Below are positions 1 to 9,557 of a DNA stretch of 36,848 nt, piece by piece. The translations under genes and the position numbers were made by a program. Origin of the DNA: Acholeplasmatales bacterium (GTDB lineage: Bacteria; Bacillota_I; Bacilli_A; Acholeplasmatales; Anaeroplasmataceae); the NCBI GenBank assembly GCA_017454375.1, contig JAFTDB010000019.1, forward strand, positions 1 to 36,848. The letters run 5' to 3'. Below the pieces are notes generated by a model, which was given only the letters and a program-made list of their open reading frames with translations, ran no database searches and was not told where the DNA came from. How positions within the stretch are numbered: position 1 is the first letter of the stretch; each line of letters opens with the position of its first letter.

Positions 1-1691
1 CATTTGCATTAGTTAACCCAACAAAGACAGGTTATACATTTACAGGCTGGACATATGAAGGCCAAACAGAGCCAACTACTAGTGTATCTGTTACTACTGG
101 ATCAACAGGAGCAAAAACATTCAATGCAAATTGGGAAGCAAATACATTTACTATTACATTAACTGCTGAGGGCGCAGATAATGAAACAGGTGAAAATGAA
201 TACACTAAGAGTGTTACTGCAACATATGGACAAGCATTGCCAGAAATCTCTGTTCTACCAGTTAAAGATGGTAAGGTATTTATGGGATATAAACTAAATG
301 ATGATATTTATTACTTAGGTGATGGTTCTCATTCTATAGATTATCTTGTTGCAGAAGACATAACTTTGGTTGGTACATTTGATACTAAATTAACCGTAAC
401 ATTTGACGGTAATGGTGGCCTTTATGGTGAAAATGTAAAGGATATTAGATACTATAATAATGATGGTTCAGAAGATATAAGTGTTCCTTCTAACCCTGAA
501 AGATTAGGCTATGTATTCACAGGATACAAACTAGAGAATGCTGGTGAATTAATTGAAAAAGACAATATCGCAACCGTAATAACTGGTAAGGTAACAGCAG
601 ATCGTTCATATACTGCACAATGGGAAATTAACACATATATTATTTCTTATGCAAAGAACGATGAATCAGCAACTGGTGATCAACCTGCCAATGCTTCAGG
701 TACATATAATGCTGTTTATACTACATTGGCTAATACAACATTTACAAGAACAGGTTATACTTTAACATCATGGAATACACAAGATGATGGTAATGGAATT
801 GCAATTGCTTGTGATACTGAAATTTCAGCAGAAGTAATGAATACTATTAGTGTCAATGGTACAAACGATGTAACTTTATATGCAGTATGGACAGTTAATA
901 CATATACTGTAACTTTAAATCCAAATGGTGCAACTGCATTAGCAAGTGAAACTATTTATACTTCTGATAACGGATATAGTGTTGATAACACAACAAAAAT
1001 TGTAACTAAGAGTTTTGATTACAATAGCGATTTACCAACAAATGGCTTTGAAGCGCCAAGTTCAAAAAAATTTGGTGGATGGATGAAGCTTGTATTAACT
1101 GAAGATGAAAGTATCGTAGATAACAAGACTTATTATAATGCACAAGGTAATACTATAGAAAATCCTACAGTTACAGATATTGCATCTTATTTTGAATTTG
1201 TTGATGTTGCTACAGCTGAAAAGATTGTTGAAATGATAACACTTTATGCTAAGTGGGTTAGCGCAAGTGTGACTGTTAAATATACAGTTTCAACAACAAC
1301 TTCAGTTACTGCAAATATAGATAATCCACCATCAGCGACATATTCATCAACTTACGGTACCAAGGCACAGTTAACTGGTGGAAATAGTATGACACTAACA
1401 ATTTCGGGTGTATCAGGGAAAAAGATTACTTCTCTAACATTAAGTATGAAATCTAATAAATCAAGTGGTTCTGGTAAATTGATGATTAATGAAAATTATA
1501 TAATTGGCTCTGAGGATAACGGAGTTGCTTTCAATAACAACTTATGGAACGGAAGTTGGTCAACAACTTATGTCAATGTTGATATTGAAGATTTAGAGAT
1601 AAGCGCAAATTCAAACGGACAATTTGTAATTGTTATATCTGCAACTGCAAATTCAATATATTGCGAATCATTTACTATTACTTTCGAATAA
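1..1691 (+). CDS. InlB-repeat (Listeria-Bacteroides repeat) surface protein, 5' end missing
   Basis: The reading frame is open from base 3, so the N-terminus lies before the window; a TTG at 237 is internal and not the start. The visible ~562 residues contain about five InlB B-repeat (Flg_new) modules of 70-90 aa, each with the pattern T-G-Y-T-F-T-G-W near the middle and ending in an A-x-W or T-L-Y-A-K-W type strand. They are followed by a Ser/Thr/Asn-rich C-terminal beta domain (from about base 1265) with the motif L-S-M-K-S-N-K-S-S-G-S-G. InlB repeats are usually stalks of secreted or surface adhesins or enzymes. No LPxTG motif or C-terminal membrane anchor is present, so anchoring must be N-terminal or absent. 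The protein ends in TAA followed by a clear terminator. Function beyond a surface or secreted role cannot be stated. Confidence 0.85.
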   Translation, partial: FALVNPTKTGYTFTGWTYEGQTEPTTSVSVTTGSTGAKTFNANWEANTFTITLTAEGADNETGENEYTKSVTATYGQALPEISVLPVKDGKVFMGYKLNDDIYYLGDGSHSIDYLVAEDITLVGTFDTKLTVTFDGNGGLYGENVKDIRYYNNDGSEDISVPSNPERLGYVFTGYKLENAGELIEKDNIATVITGKVTADRSYTAQWEINTYIISYAKNDESATGDQPANASGTYNAVYTTLANTTFTRTGYTLTSWNTQDDGNGIAIACDTEISAEVMNTISVNGTNDVTLYAVWTVNTYTVTLNPNGATALASETIYTSDNGYSVDNTTKIVTKSFDYNSDLPTNGFEAPSSKKFGGWMKLVLTEDESIVDNKTYYNAQGNTIENPTVTDIASYFEFVDVATAEKIVEMITLYAKWVSASVTVKYTVSTTTSVTANIDNPPSATYSSTYGTKAQLTGGNSMTLTISGVSGKKITSLTLSMKSNKSSGSGKLMINENYIIGSEDNGVAFNNNLWNGSWSTTYVNVDIEDLEISANSNGQFVIVISATANSIYCESFTITFE

Positions 1692-1725
1692 AAGTATATT
1701 GTTTTGACATAGATTCAATATATCA

Positions 1726-1764
1726 AAAAAGCAATCAAACTGCTAAGCAGAATGATTGCTTTTT
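1726..1764 (+). terminator. Rho-independent terminator after the InlB-repeat gene
   Basis: A perfect 12-bp outer stem (AAAAAGCAATCA at 1726-1737 with TGATTGCTTTTT at 1753-1764) encloses a symmetric AA/AA internal loop and a second CTGC-TAA-GCAG stem. A T-tract follows. Its A/T symmetry could let it work in both directions, but no minus-strand gene ends here. Confidence 0.85.
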
Positions 1765-1873
1765 CTTATGCACTTTTTCACTCTATTTTATATTTTTGGA
1801 AAAATTAACACAATTTTTTAAATGCGTGTTATTTACATATTCTTTCATACTTAAAAAATATATAAAAATATAG

Positions 1874-1892
1874 TACAATGATAACGCTTACA
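1874..1892 (+). promoter_or_regulatory. Putative -10 and cre-like / LacI-family operator upstream of the pectinesterase gene
   Basis: A -10-like TACAAT (1874-1879) is directly abutted by TGATAACGCTTACA (1879-1892). The latter matches the CcpA cre consensus TGWAANCGNTNWCA at every defined position except the fourth. The pseudo-palindrome with a central CG is typical of LacI/GalR-family operators. Lying across the predicted transcription start, it is placed for repression. No good -35 is visible. Regulation by CcpA is inferred, not shown. Confidence 0.55.
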
Positions 1893-1951
1893 TATATAAA
1901 GCAATCGTTTTAGTTTTTCATTACTTTTAAAAGAGAGAGGGAAGGTAAAGC

Positions 1952-4900
1952 ATGAAAAAGAAGAACATTTTACGAAAGGTTCTATTGGTTGCTGGAATTG
2001 TTGGTAGTTCAGTAGCTTTAGCATCTTGTAATGGTGAATTAGTACCTACACAAACTACTACACCTACTACAACAGACACTACACCAACTCCTACAACTAC
2101 AGTAGAACCTACAACAACCACACCAGTAGTTCCTACGACAACTACTAGTGAGGCACCAAGTGTATTCACAGTAACATTTGATCCACTAAATGGTGTTAAT
2201 CAACCTAGAGGAGTAGAAGTCAATGATGGTGAGACTGTTACGGCAGCTCCAGCATCTTCAAAGGAACCTACAGAACATGTGAGATACACATTCGCAGGAT
2301 GGTACACATCAACTGATGGTGGTACTACATTATCTGCAGAACCATTTGATTTTACAACTCCTATTACAGCTAATATCACATTATATGCTAAATATAATGC
2401 TACTGAATTAGTTTATGTAACTGTAAAACAATTAAATGGTGCTAATGATATTTTATTTAGATTAGATAAAGGAGAAAAGATTACCGCAGAAGATTTAGGT
2501 AGACCTCAAATGGAAACATGTGTATTCAATTCATGGTGTACACTTGATGAAGACGGTGAGACATTAACTCAATATGATTTCAACACTGAAATCAATAGTG
2601 ATTTAACTATCTATGCTAAATGGGCTAGCGTAGCTGCATATGAAGGCTATGTTAGAATTTCATCAGCTGCTGATTTTAAAGCATTTAGAGCTGATGAGAA
2701 AAACAAAGATAAGAATGTTGTATTAACTAGAGACATTGATTTATCTAATGTTACATTATCAGATTCCAATATAAAAGATTTCTCAGGAATCTTTGATGGT
2801 AATGGACATACAATTAAGAATGCTAATTTCAAAGTAACTGGCAACAAGACTGGTTTAATCTTTAAATCACTTGTTGGTGGTACTGTTAAGAATTTAAAAT
2901 TCTCAACATGTACAATTGATGCAGCATCTCAACAAGGTGTTGGTCTAATTGTTGGTTTAGTTGGTGGAAATGCTAAATTTGAAGATTTAGAATTCTCTGC
3001 TTGTAATGTATTAAATGGTTCATCATATGTTGGCTTAATTGGTGGTGAACTAGGTGAAACTGGAACTAAGACAGGAACAGTTACAGTTGATAGAATCACT
3101 GTTAAGAACCAAACTAGAGTAGCTACATCACAATATGGTGGTATGTTATTTGGTGATATCAATGGACCATTTACTATTGTATCTAATGATTTAGATATCG
3201 AGGGAACACTTGTAAGCTCTGGTAATGGTACATTTGTATTTGGTAGAGTAAGACCTACTACATCAATTACACTTCGTAACGCAATCTTAAAGGCTAATAC
3301 AAATGATAAGAATAATATCTTAATTAATAATGCTCAAAAGACTAATGATTGCGTATTTGAAAATGTAGTAGTAATTACTGATAACAAATTGGAGCCTAGA
3401 GGCGAAACACAAACTAATGAAGGAAAGACAATTACTTACACTAACTTCTACACAACTGGTGACAACAATAAAGGTGGTGCAGCAGATAAGGGTGTAATTG
3501 CTGATACAACAAAGATTGAAAAGAGTGTTGTTACTCTAGACTGGTTAAAAGAAACATTGCATCTAGATTTTTCAGAAGATGGTGCTTGGGTTGAAGAAGG
3601 TGAAGGAGCATACAGATTAAAATCGGCTTCTTCAAATGTAAGAGATCCACAAGCTCATATTACTAATATTATGGTTGCAACATCTGCAGCTAAGACTAGA
3701 TATAAAGTTGGTGAAACATCAGATACAACTGGCTTAATTATCTTAGCTACATTTGATAATGGTACACAATTAGTTGTTCCTCATGATGAATTTGACATTG
3801 ACTTTAGCAAAGTTAAATTTGATGAGGCTGGTAACTATAGTGTAGCAGTATCATTAAAGGGTCATCCAGAGGTTGCTGCATCATTTAATGTTGTAGTAGC
3901 TGAAAATGATGGCTGGGCTATGAATGATGAATTCATCACTAGAGAATATCTAGTTGGTGGTAAATTAGATTTATCTAATCTACGTGTTTATTCACTATGG
4001 AGTGATAACCAAAGTGAAGCATTAGCTCAAAAGAAGGATGATAATGATGATGGTTATACACTAGATCTTAGTGGAATTGATATGAATAGAGTTGGTCCTC
4101 AATCAATTACATTAACATATAAGGACTTTGAGGCATTACATATAACTATTGATGTTCATGCTGCTGCACCACAAGTAATTGATAATCACGTATATGTAAA
4201 TGTAAATGCTGAACAACAAGTACAAGTTACAACACAAAAAGGTGTTAATACATTTAGTACAATAACAGATGCTATTGATTATCTAGAGGCATGTAAGTTA
4301 TCCGATTCAGTTGTTAAGGTAGTATATATTGCTGCTGGTACATATACTGAAAAGATAAATACATCACTAAATAACTTACATTTAGTTGGTGAATCTAAAG
4401 ATAATACAATTATCACTTATAGTGCTGTAGAATCTACAATCAGTCCATTAACTAATGCTCCATATGGACTTAACACAGATGACTGTGCTACAGTTCATAT
4501 TAATGGTAAGGGCTTTGCCGCAACTAATCTACAAATTAGAAATGATTTCGATTATTTAGAAAATATGACTACTAAGGCAGAATCTGATCCACAAGGCTTA
4601 GCATTAACAATCAATGGTGATGGTGCTGTATTAAGTAATGTATTATTACATGGTAATCAAGATACATTATTCCTAAAGAGTGGTCGTGCTTACTTCAAGG
4701 GTTGTACAATTGAAGGTAACGTAGACTTTATCTTTGGTGAGAATAGTGGTGTTGGTTTATTTGATACATGTACAATTAAAGCACTTAATAGAGGTGCTAC
4801 AAATAAACAAACAGGTTATGTAACTGCAATGCGTGCATCAGCTGATAATGCACCTACTTATGGTTATGTATTCTTAAATTGTAATTTAACTTCTGATGAA

Positions 4901-7900
4901 TTAGTTGGCGATGGTACAATGTCACTTGGTCGTCCTTGGGGCGAGAAGGCAACTGTTGCTTATATTAGCTGTACATTCTCTAAAGCATATTCAACATTAG
5001 CTTATGAAGAAGGTATTAAGATTTCTCGTTGGTTTGCAATGAGTGCTGCACTTCCTCAAAATGCTAATTTCGTTGAATACGATTCTAAGGGTGAAGGTGC
5101 AATCACCGAAGAAGTATTTGGTGGTAAGATTTTAACAGCTGCACAAGCTGCTAATTATACATTAGCTAATATCTTATCTAATACTAATGGTAATGTTAGA
5201 TTTGCTGATTCATTCAACTTCCCACAAATCTTAGCAGATTTAGAAGAAGAAGCTACTAAGGTAGATGCAACTGATATTAGAGTAGTGCAAACTATTGAAG
5301 TAGCTGCAGGTGCAAGAGTTAAACTAGAAATAGAAGTTCTTCCATGGAACGCTCTTGATAAGACATTTACATTAACTCCTGATGAATCAGGTATATATGG
5401 ATATGATCCAGAGGATTTAACGATTTATGGTAATCATGTAGGTACTGGTAAATTAATTGTTTCTCAAGGTAACATTTCAAAAGAAATTACAATTATTGTT
5501 TCTAATAGAGCAACATACTTAGTTACATTCGTTACATATGGTGGTACAGCTGTTGCTGATCAACCAGTTGTTGAAGATGAAAAGGTTGATGCTACAAAGG
5601 CTGTAACATCAAAGACTTATGCAGTATTCAAAGGTTGGTATACAGACGATAAGTTCGAGAACAAATTTGATATAGATAACGAAACTGTTTCAGGTGATAT
5701 GGTATTATATGCTAAATTCGTTGGTTTTGATGATTTAGCAAAAGACAATGCTACATTCTATTTCGATGGAACTGAAGGTAATGGATATGATTCATTTGCT
5801 TCAGCAATGAATTTACAAGGTAAGACTGAAGCTGCTCCAGGTGAGTATTTCGCATTTGATGTTTGGGGTGCTAAGCTTCAATCTAGATGGGATAGAGAAT
5901 CTAGTCCATCTCCAGATACTCAAATTAACGCAGATACACACTTAAGATTTGCTGTTAAGTCTGGTGCTATTATTACTGTAACATATAGCTCTAATACATC
6001 TGCTAACCTAAAGCTTGGTAATGGTGTAATTGGAACACTTGATGGTGGAAAAGTATTATCTGCATTCGTAACAGAAGATGGCGAAGTTGTATTAAATCAA
6101 ACTGCTGCAGGTTACTTAAAGAAGATTGAAGTAACTTATCCTACATTTGTTGATGGAAGTGTTAACCTAACTCTAAGTACAGCTAATGAAAACCTAGTAG
6201 CTGCATTCCCTGAAGGAGCTAAGGTTGAAGGTAATACAGCATCATATGAAGGATTCTTCTTTGATGCAACAACTGGTAAGATTGCACTTCGCGCTGGCGA
6301 TGTTCAATTTGGTACAGGAGCTAAGATTGAATTCTATGTAAGAAAAGGTGCTACAGTAACTGTATTTGGCTACCCTGGCTATTTCGCATATAGCGTAAAC
6401 GGTGTTGAAGCTACAAATGTTAATACTGAATTAGTTGCTGATAAAGATATGAAGATTACTGTATTAGCTACAGGCGGTCAATATCTAAAATCAATTAGCG
6501 TATCATATCCAACACCAGTATTGCAAACTACAGAATTAATTCTTGGAACAAATAATACAGAATTAGCAGCTGCAGTAGGCAACTCTGGTAAGGTTGAAGG
6601 AGCTAAATTACAATTTGGTGAATTCTTAATTGATGCTACAACTGGTAAGTTCGCACTTAATGGTGGAGACAACGTACAAACTAATGCAGGTACAAAGATT
6701 GAGTTTTATGTACTAAAGGGTGCAAAGGTAACAGTTGTTGGTTATCCTGGATTATTTGGATACAGCATTAATGGTGTTGCTGCAACAGAAGCTACAACAG
6801 AATATGTTGCTCCTGAAACAATGCTAATAACAGTATTATCAACTGGCGATAGTAAATATTTAAAAGCTATTAGAGTAGAATATACATCATACATTCAAAA
6901 TGATGTTGCATTTGGTTTAAATTCTCAAAATGAAGAATTTGCTGAAAACTTCACTGAAGGTAAATTACAATATACAACAAAACAAATTGGTGATTTCTTC
7001 TTTGATGCAACAGGTACAGCATTTAGATTAAATAATAATGATAGTGTTCAATTCTTTACAAACGCTAAGATTGAATTCAACGTATTAAAAGGTGCAAAGG
7101 TAACAGTTGTTGGTTATCCAGGATATTTCGCATATAGCGTTAATGGTGTTGCTGCAACTACTGCAGAAACAGTAATAGAGGCAACTGAAAACATGAAGGT
7201 TATTATCCTAGCTACAGGTGATCAATATCTAAAGGGTATCAAGGTTGAATATCCACATTATATTGAATCATCAGTTGATTTCGGTTTGAACTCAGAAAAT
7301 GAAACATTCGCTGAAAACTTCACTGGCGGTAAGCTAGAATATACAACAAAGCAAATTGGTGATTTCTTCTTTGATGCAACAGCTACAACATTTAGATTAA
7401 ATAATACTGATAGCGTTCAATTCTACACAAATGCAAAAATTGAATTCAATGTTAGAAAAGGTGCTAGAGTTGTTGTAGTTGGTTATCCAGGATATTTTGG
7501 ATACAGTGTAAATGGTGTTGAAGCAACTACTGCAGAAACTGTACTTTATGCAACAGAAGATATGAAGGTTACTGTATTAGCTACAGCAGACCAATATCTA
7601 AAGGCAATTAGAATTAGTTATCCTGAATATGTTGAAAAGGATGTTAAATATGTTCTTGGTTCATCTAATGCAGATCTTGCTACTGCAATGGGTGGAAACA
7701 CATTGCAAAAGTCAACTGCTGAATACGATGAATTATTCTTAGATGCTTCAGCATCAACTGCTAAGATTTATCTAAATGGTGGAGATAACATTCAATTCAA
7801 TACAGGCTCAAAGATTGAATTCTATGTTAGAGCATTTGCCGAAGTAACTGTAAAAGGCTATTCAGGTAATTTCGCATACAGTGTGAATGGTGTAGAAGCA

Positions 7901-7999
7901 ACTTCAGTTGATACAACAATCGTTGTAAAAGAAGACACATTAATTACTATAGAAGCTACAGGTAATAAATATCTAAAAGCAATTGAAATTAAATACTAA
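1952..7999 (+). CDS. Pectin methylesterase (CE8) lipoprotein with InlB, Ig-like and tandem C-terminal repeats
   Basis: This 2015-aa lipoprotein has signal peptide and lipobox L-A-S-C (Cys26), then a Thr/Pro-rich stalk (~33-70). Two InlB B-repeats (~71-226) follow, then a beta-helix-like region (~230-560; IFDGNGHTI-type motif) and one or two Ig-like domains. The pectinesterase domain (~733-1070) has the family motifs: GxYxE (GTYTEKI), QDTLF with Asp904, GNVDFIFG with Asp925 (expected nucleophile) and LGRPW with Arg994/Trp996. The catalytic set therefore looks intact. After it come a Big_2-like domain, another InlB repeat (~1187-1265), a divergent module and five ~122-aa repeats (1400-2014). 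Known CE8 enzymes demethylate homogalacturonan; a surface-tethered role in pectin use is inferred. The RBS is a GA-rich run (gagagagggaagg) 5-18 bases before the ATG. A cre-like site overlaps the promoter, and a strong hairpin terminator follows. Confidence 0.9.
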   Translation: MKKKNILRKVLLVAGIVGSSVALASCNGELVPTQTTTPTTTDTTPTPTTTVEPTTTTPVVPTTTTSEAPSVFTVTFDPLNGVNQPRGVEVNDGETVTAAPASSKEPTEHVRYTFAGWYTSTDGGTTLSAEPFDFTTPITANITLYAKYNATELVYVTVKQLNGANDILFRLDKGEKITAEDLGRPQMETCVFNSWCTLDEDGETLTQYDFNTEINSDLTIYAKWASVAAYEGYVRISSAADFKAFRADEKNKDKNVVLTRDIDLSNVTLSDSNIKDFSGIFDGNGHTIKNANFKVTGNKTGLIFKSLVGGTVKNLKFSTCTIDAASQQGVGLIVGLVGGNAKFEDLEFSACNVLNGSSYVGLIGGELGETGTKTGTVTVDRITVKNQTRVATSQYGGMLFGDINGPFTIVSNDLDIEGTLVSSGNGTFVFGRVRPTTSITLRNAILKANTNDKNNILINNAQKTNDCVFENVVVITDNKLEPRGETQTNEGKTITYTNFYTTGDNNKGGAADKGVIADTTKIEKSVVTLDWLKETLHLDFSEDGAWVEEGEGAYRLKSASSNVRDPQAHITNIMVATSAAKTRYKVGETSDTTGLIILATFDNGTQLVVPHDEFDIDFSKVKFDEAGNYSVAVSLKGHPEVAASFNVVVAENDGWAMNDEFITREYLVGGKLDLSNLRVYSLWSDNQSEALAQKKDDNDDGYTLDLSGIDMNRVGPQSITLTYKDFEALHITIDVHAAAPQVIDNHVYVNVNAEQQVQVTTQKGVNTFSTITDAIDYLEACKLSDSVVKVVYIAAGTYTEKINTSLNNLHLVGESKDNTIITYSAVESTISPLTNAPYGLNTDDCATVHINGKGFAATNLQIRNDFDYLENMTTKAESDPQGLALTINGDGAVLSNVLLHGNQDTLFLKSGRAYFKGCTIEGNVDFIFGENSGVGLFDTCTIKALNRGATNKQTGYVTAMRASADNAPTYGYVFLNCNLTSDELVGDGTMSLGRPWGEKATVAYISCTFSKAYSTLAYEEGIKISRWFAMSAALPQNANFVEYDSKGEGAITEEVFGGKILTAAQAANYTLANILSNTNGNVRFADSFNFPQILADLEEEATKVDATDIRVVQTIEVAAGARVKLEIEVLPWNALDKTFTLTPDESGIYGYDPEDLTIYGNHVGTGKLIVSQGNISKEITIIVSNRATYLVTFVTYGGTAVADQPVVEDEKVDATKAVTSKTYAVFKGWYTDDKFENKFDIDNETVSGDMVLYAKFVGFDDLAKDNATFYFDGTEGNGYDSFASAMNLQGKTEAAPGEYFAFDVWGAKLQSRWDRESSPSPDTQINADTHLRFAVKSGAIITVTYSSNTSANLKLGNGVIGTLDGGKVLSAFVTEDGEVVLNQTAAGYLKKIEVTYPTFVDGSVNLTLSTANENLVAAFPEGAKVEGNTASYEGFFFDATTGKIALRAGDVQFGTGAKIEFYVRKGATVTVFGYPGYFAYSVNGVEATNVNTELVADKDMKITVLATGGQYLKSISVSYPTPVLQTTELILGTNNTELAAAVGNSGKVEGAKLQFGEFLIDATTGKFALNGGDNVQTNAGTKIEFYVLKGAKVTVVGYPGLFGYSINGVAATEATTEYVAPETMLITVLSTGDSKYLKAIRVEYTSYIQNDVAFGLNSQNEEFAENFTEGKLQYTTKQIGDFFFDATGTAFRLNNNDSVQFFTNAKIEFNVLKGAKVTVVGYPGYFAYSVNGVAATTAETVIEATENMKVIILATGDQYLKGIKVEYPHYIESSVDFGLNSENETFAENFTGGKLEYTTKQIGDFFFDATATTFRLNNTDSVQFYTNAKIEFNVRKGARVVVVGYPGYFGYSVNGVEATTAETVLYATEDMKVTVLATADQYLKAIRISYPEYVEKDVKYVLGSSNADLATAMGGNTLQKSTAEYDELFLDASASTAKIYLNGGDNIQFNTGSKIEFYVRAFAEVTVKGYSGNFAYSVNGVEATSVDTTIVVKEDTLITIEATGNKYLKAIEIKY
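6149..7996 (+). repeat. Five tandem ~122-codon repeats at the C-terminus of the pectinesterase lipoprotein
   Basis: Repeat units begin near 6149, 6521, 6893, 7262 and 7631 (periods 372, 372, 369, 369 and 366 bp). Each encodes F-x-D-A-T, a GD/NDxVQF segment, KIEFxVxKGAxVTVxGYPGYFxYSVNG and a final A-T-G-x-x-Y-L-K-x-I strand. Units 3 and 4 are nearly identical over long stretches at the DNA level, indicating recent duplication. A more divergent related module lies at about 5740-6148. The pattern suggests beta-sandwich modules, possibly carbohydrate binding; that function is inferred. Confidence 0.85.
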
Positions 8000-8009
8000 T
8001 TATAGAATT

Positions 8010-8034
8010 GAGGCTCATATGAGCCTCTTTCTTA
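8010..8034 (+). terminator. Terminator after the pectinesterase gene
   Basis: GAGGCTCAT (8010-8018) pairs perfectly with ATGAGCCTC (8019-8027) and is followed by TTTCTT. The stem starts about 10 bases after the TAA stop. Confidence 0.85.
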
Positions 8035-8040
8035 TACATT

Positions 8041-8100
8041 TTTCAAAATGATAAAAAATATTTCAAAATGACAAAAAACTCCAGAATAACAAAAAACATA
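8041..8100. repeat. Short 20-bp degenerate tandem repeat between convergent genes
   Basis: Two 20-base units (8041-8060 and 8061-8080), both starting TTTCAAAATGA and then A-rich, differ at only a few positions. A third decayed copy (8081-8100) retains AACAAAAAAC. It sits between the two convergent terminators and has no open frame. Confidence 0.6.
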
Positions 8101-8110
8101 TATGAACGAA

Positions 8111-8140
8111 AAAATGAGACTCGTGCTTGAGTCTCATTTT
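8111..8140 (-). terminator. Terminator of the higBA-type operon
   Basis: AAAATGAGACTC (8111-8122) and GAGTCTCATTTT (8129-8140) form a perfect 12-bp stem with a 6-base loop. Read on the minus strand it follows the antitoxin stop codon (8150-8152) and ends in a T-run. It may act in both directions. Confidence 0.85.
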
Positions 8141-8149
8141 GCATATTGA

Positions 8150-9199
8150 TTATATCATTTTCCTTCTTAAATCATTAAATTCATTCTTTTTAACTAATTT
8201 ATCTTTTATTAGTCTATTTACAACAAGTCCTGTATCAATTCCTAGAGCATTAGAAAACTCTTTAATAGAAGAAGCAGTAAATTCATTATTTGAAATGAAT
8301 TCGTTATATGTATTCTTAGGGAATAATAGTTTATTAACATATTGCTCACAATCATTTTCTTCAAATGGTGTAACTTCAGTTGGAGCTTTAATATGCTCTA
8401 AAACAATATGGCCAAGCTCATGGAAGAAAACCATAAGGAATTCGTCATAATATTGTTTTCCTTTTGCAACTGCAAGAGTTATTTTTCTGCTCGCTATAAA
8501 TGCTGCACCATCAATAGTTAATTTAGATAATCTATCTAGATAAATAACAGCAACTCCAAATTGTGCTAAATAATTTCTTGCTTCAGTTAAAAACTTTTCT
8601 GGATCTAATAGTGTAAATTCTCTTAGAAATTTTGCGTGTGAACTTATCTTTCTAAAATCAATTGGATTTGTTTCAATCTCTCTAGAATCAAGTTTAGCTT
8701 TTTGAAGCCAGCATGACAATGTGTAATCAGGTATGTAGTCAGGAGATGCAAGGTTACAAACCGTTTGTGGAATTAGATTTTCATCAGCTAATAATTTTAA
8801 ATTTGTAATTTCAAAAAACTTACGAATTTTTAATACTAAATCATTGTCTGATTCATGTTTATCTAACCATTTTTTACTTATTAATTCTTGGATAGGATAT
8901 TTTTTGGCAATTACTAAATCATTTAGTAGATTGTTTTCTATATCAATTTTGATAAGATCCTCTTGATATAATTCTTCAAGCCTTAACCACCAAGAAGCGG
9001 GTGCGCGAAGTACCATCTCAAGTTTTATGGCTGTCTCATTAGTTACATGAACATCGCCTTCTAGTAAATGACAAATATGCTTCTCAGACATTCCCATTCT
9101 TTTGGCAAACTCTTTTTGAGACATTCCTAAGTCTTGTATTAATTCTTTAATTGTTTCTCCAGGTGGAACGGCAGTGTAAGTCTCGCTATGTTTAATCAT
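8150..9199 (-). CDS. higA: HigA-type antitoxin fused to an ImmA/IrrE metallopeptidase domain
   Basis: The 349-aa protein starts with a HigA/XRE helix-turn-helix (~15-60; the GMSQKEFAKRMGMSEKHI segment and P-G-E-T-I-K-E-L lead-in are typical of HigA). The C-terminal half carries the zincin motif H-E-L-G-H (260-264) followed by IVLEH, as in ImmA/IrrE peptidases. It would bind and neutralise the HigB-like toxin encoded just upstream and repress the operon. In ImmA relatives the peptidase cleaves a partner repressor, so here it may act on its own HTH domain or on another regulator (inference). The start is set by GGAGGTGA five bases before the ATG. The toxin-to-antitoxin gap is 17 bases, so the genes are co-transcribed. 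The toxin-first order matches higBA. Confidence 0.88.
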   Translation of the reverse strand: MIKHSETYTAVPPGETIKELIQDLGMSQKEFAKRMGMSEKHICHLLEGDVHVTNETAIKLEMVLRAPASWWLRLEELYQEDLIKIDIENNLLNDLVIAKKYPIQELISKKWLDKHESDNDLVLKIRKFFEITNLKLLADENLIPQTVCNLASPDYIPDYTLSCWLQKAKLDSREIETNPIDFRKISSHAKFLREFTLLDPEKFLTEARNYLAQFGVAVIYLDRLSKLTIDGAAFIASRKITLAVAKGKQYYDEFLMVFFHELGHIVLEHIKAPTEVTPFEENDCEQYVNKLLFPKNTYNEFISNNEFTASSIKEFSNALGIDTGLVVNRLIKDKLVKKNEFNDLRRKMI

Positions 9200-9216
9200 T
9201 TTTTCACCTCCAGTTA

Positions 9217-9513
9217 TTAATGATAATCGACAATTTCAATTATTTTAGCAATTAATAACTCATCATTTTTAATGGTAAAAATCAATCTGTACGGATGTTC
9301 TAAATCCATTGCATATTGGCCTTCTCGGTTGTTTAGTAATTTATGACATCTACCCCAGTGTAATTGCACCATCATTTCAACGGAATCTGCCGAAATTAAT
9401 TGTTTAATTCTTGTAGCTATTTTATTTGCCATATTGATTCCATATTTCTTTCTTGCAATCTTCCCATTAGTACATATTTCCTCAATTTGTTTATTTGCAT
9501 AGATAACTTTCAA
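9217..9513 (-). CDS. higB: HigB-type (RelE/ParE superfamily) toxin
   Basis: This 98-aa protein has the 'plasmid maintenance killer' pattern: basic N-terminal helices, then G-R-C-H-K-L, Q-Y-A-M-D-L and Y-R-L-I-F strands. Family members are mRNA interferases active on or near the ribosome. I choose the TTG at 9513 as start, because the in-frame GTG codons up to 9525 overlap an AGTGGTGG ribosome binding site, and starting at TTG gives the familiar N-terminus M-K-V-I-Y-A-N-K. The antitoxin gene follows after 17 bases. A promoter with a palindrome over its -35 lies upstream. Activity is inferred from family membership. Confidence 0.87.
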   Translation of the reverse strand: MKVIYANKQIEEICTNGKIARKKYGINMANKIATRIKQLISADSVEMMVQLHWGRCHKLLNNREGQYAMDLEHPYRLIFTIKNDELLIAKIIEIVDYH

Positions 9514-9557
9514 CACAACCACCACTACAAATATTTTTTACCATAAAAGTCAATTAT

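Noticed and set aside
1661..1873. Open frame of 70 codons after the InlB-repeat gene
   Set aside because: It runs through the terminator hairpin, is rich in Phe/Tyr/Lys as expected of AT-rich noncoding DNA, and has no ribosome site.
1927..2169. Minus-strand Val-rich open frame opposite the lipoprotein stalk
   Set aside because: It is the complement of the Thr-codon-rich stalk (ACN gives NGT), not a gene. The same applies to 15829-16215.
8127..8450. Plus-strand open frame opposite the antitoxin gene
   Set aside because: It is antisense to a well-supported gene and has no RBS or family features.
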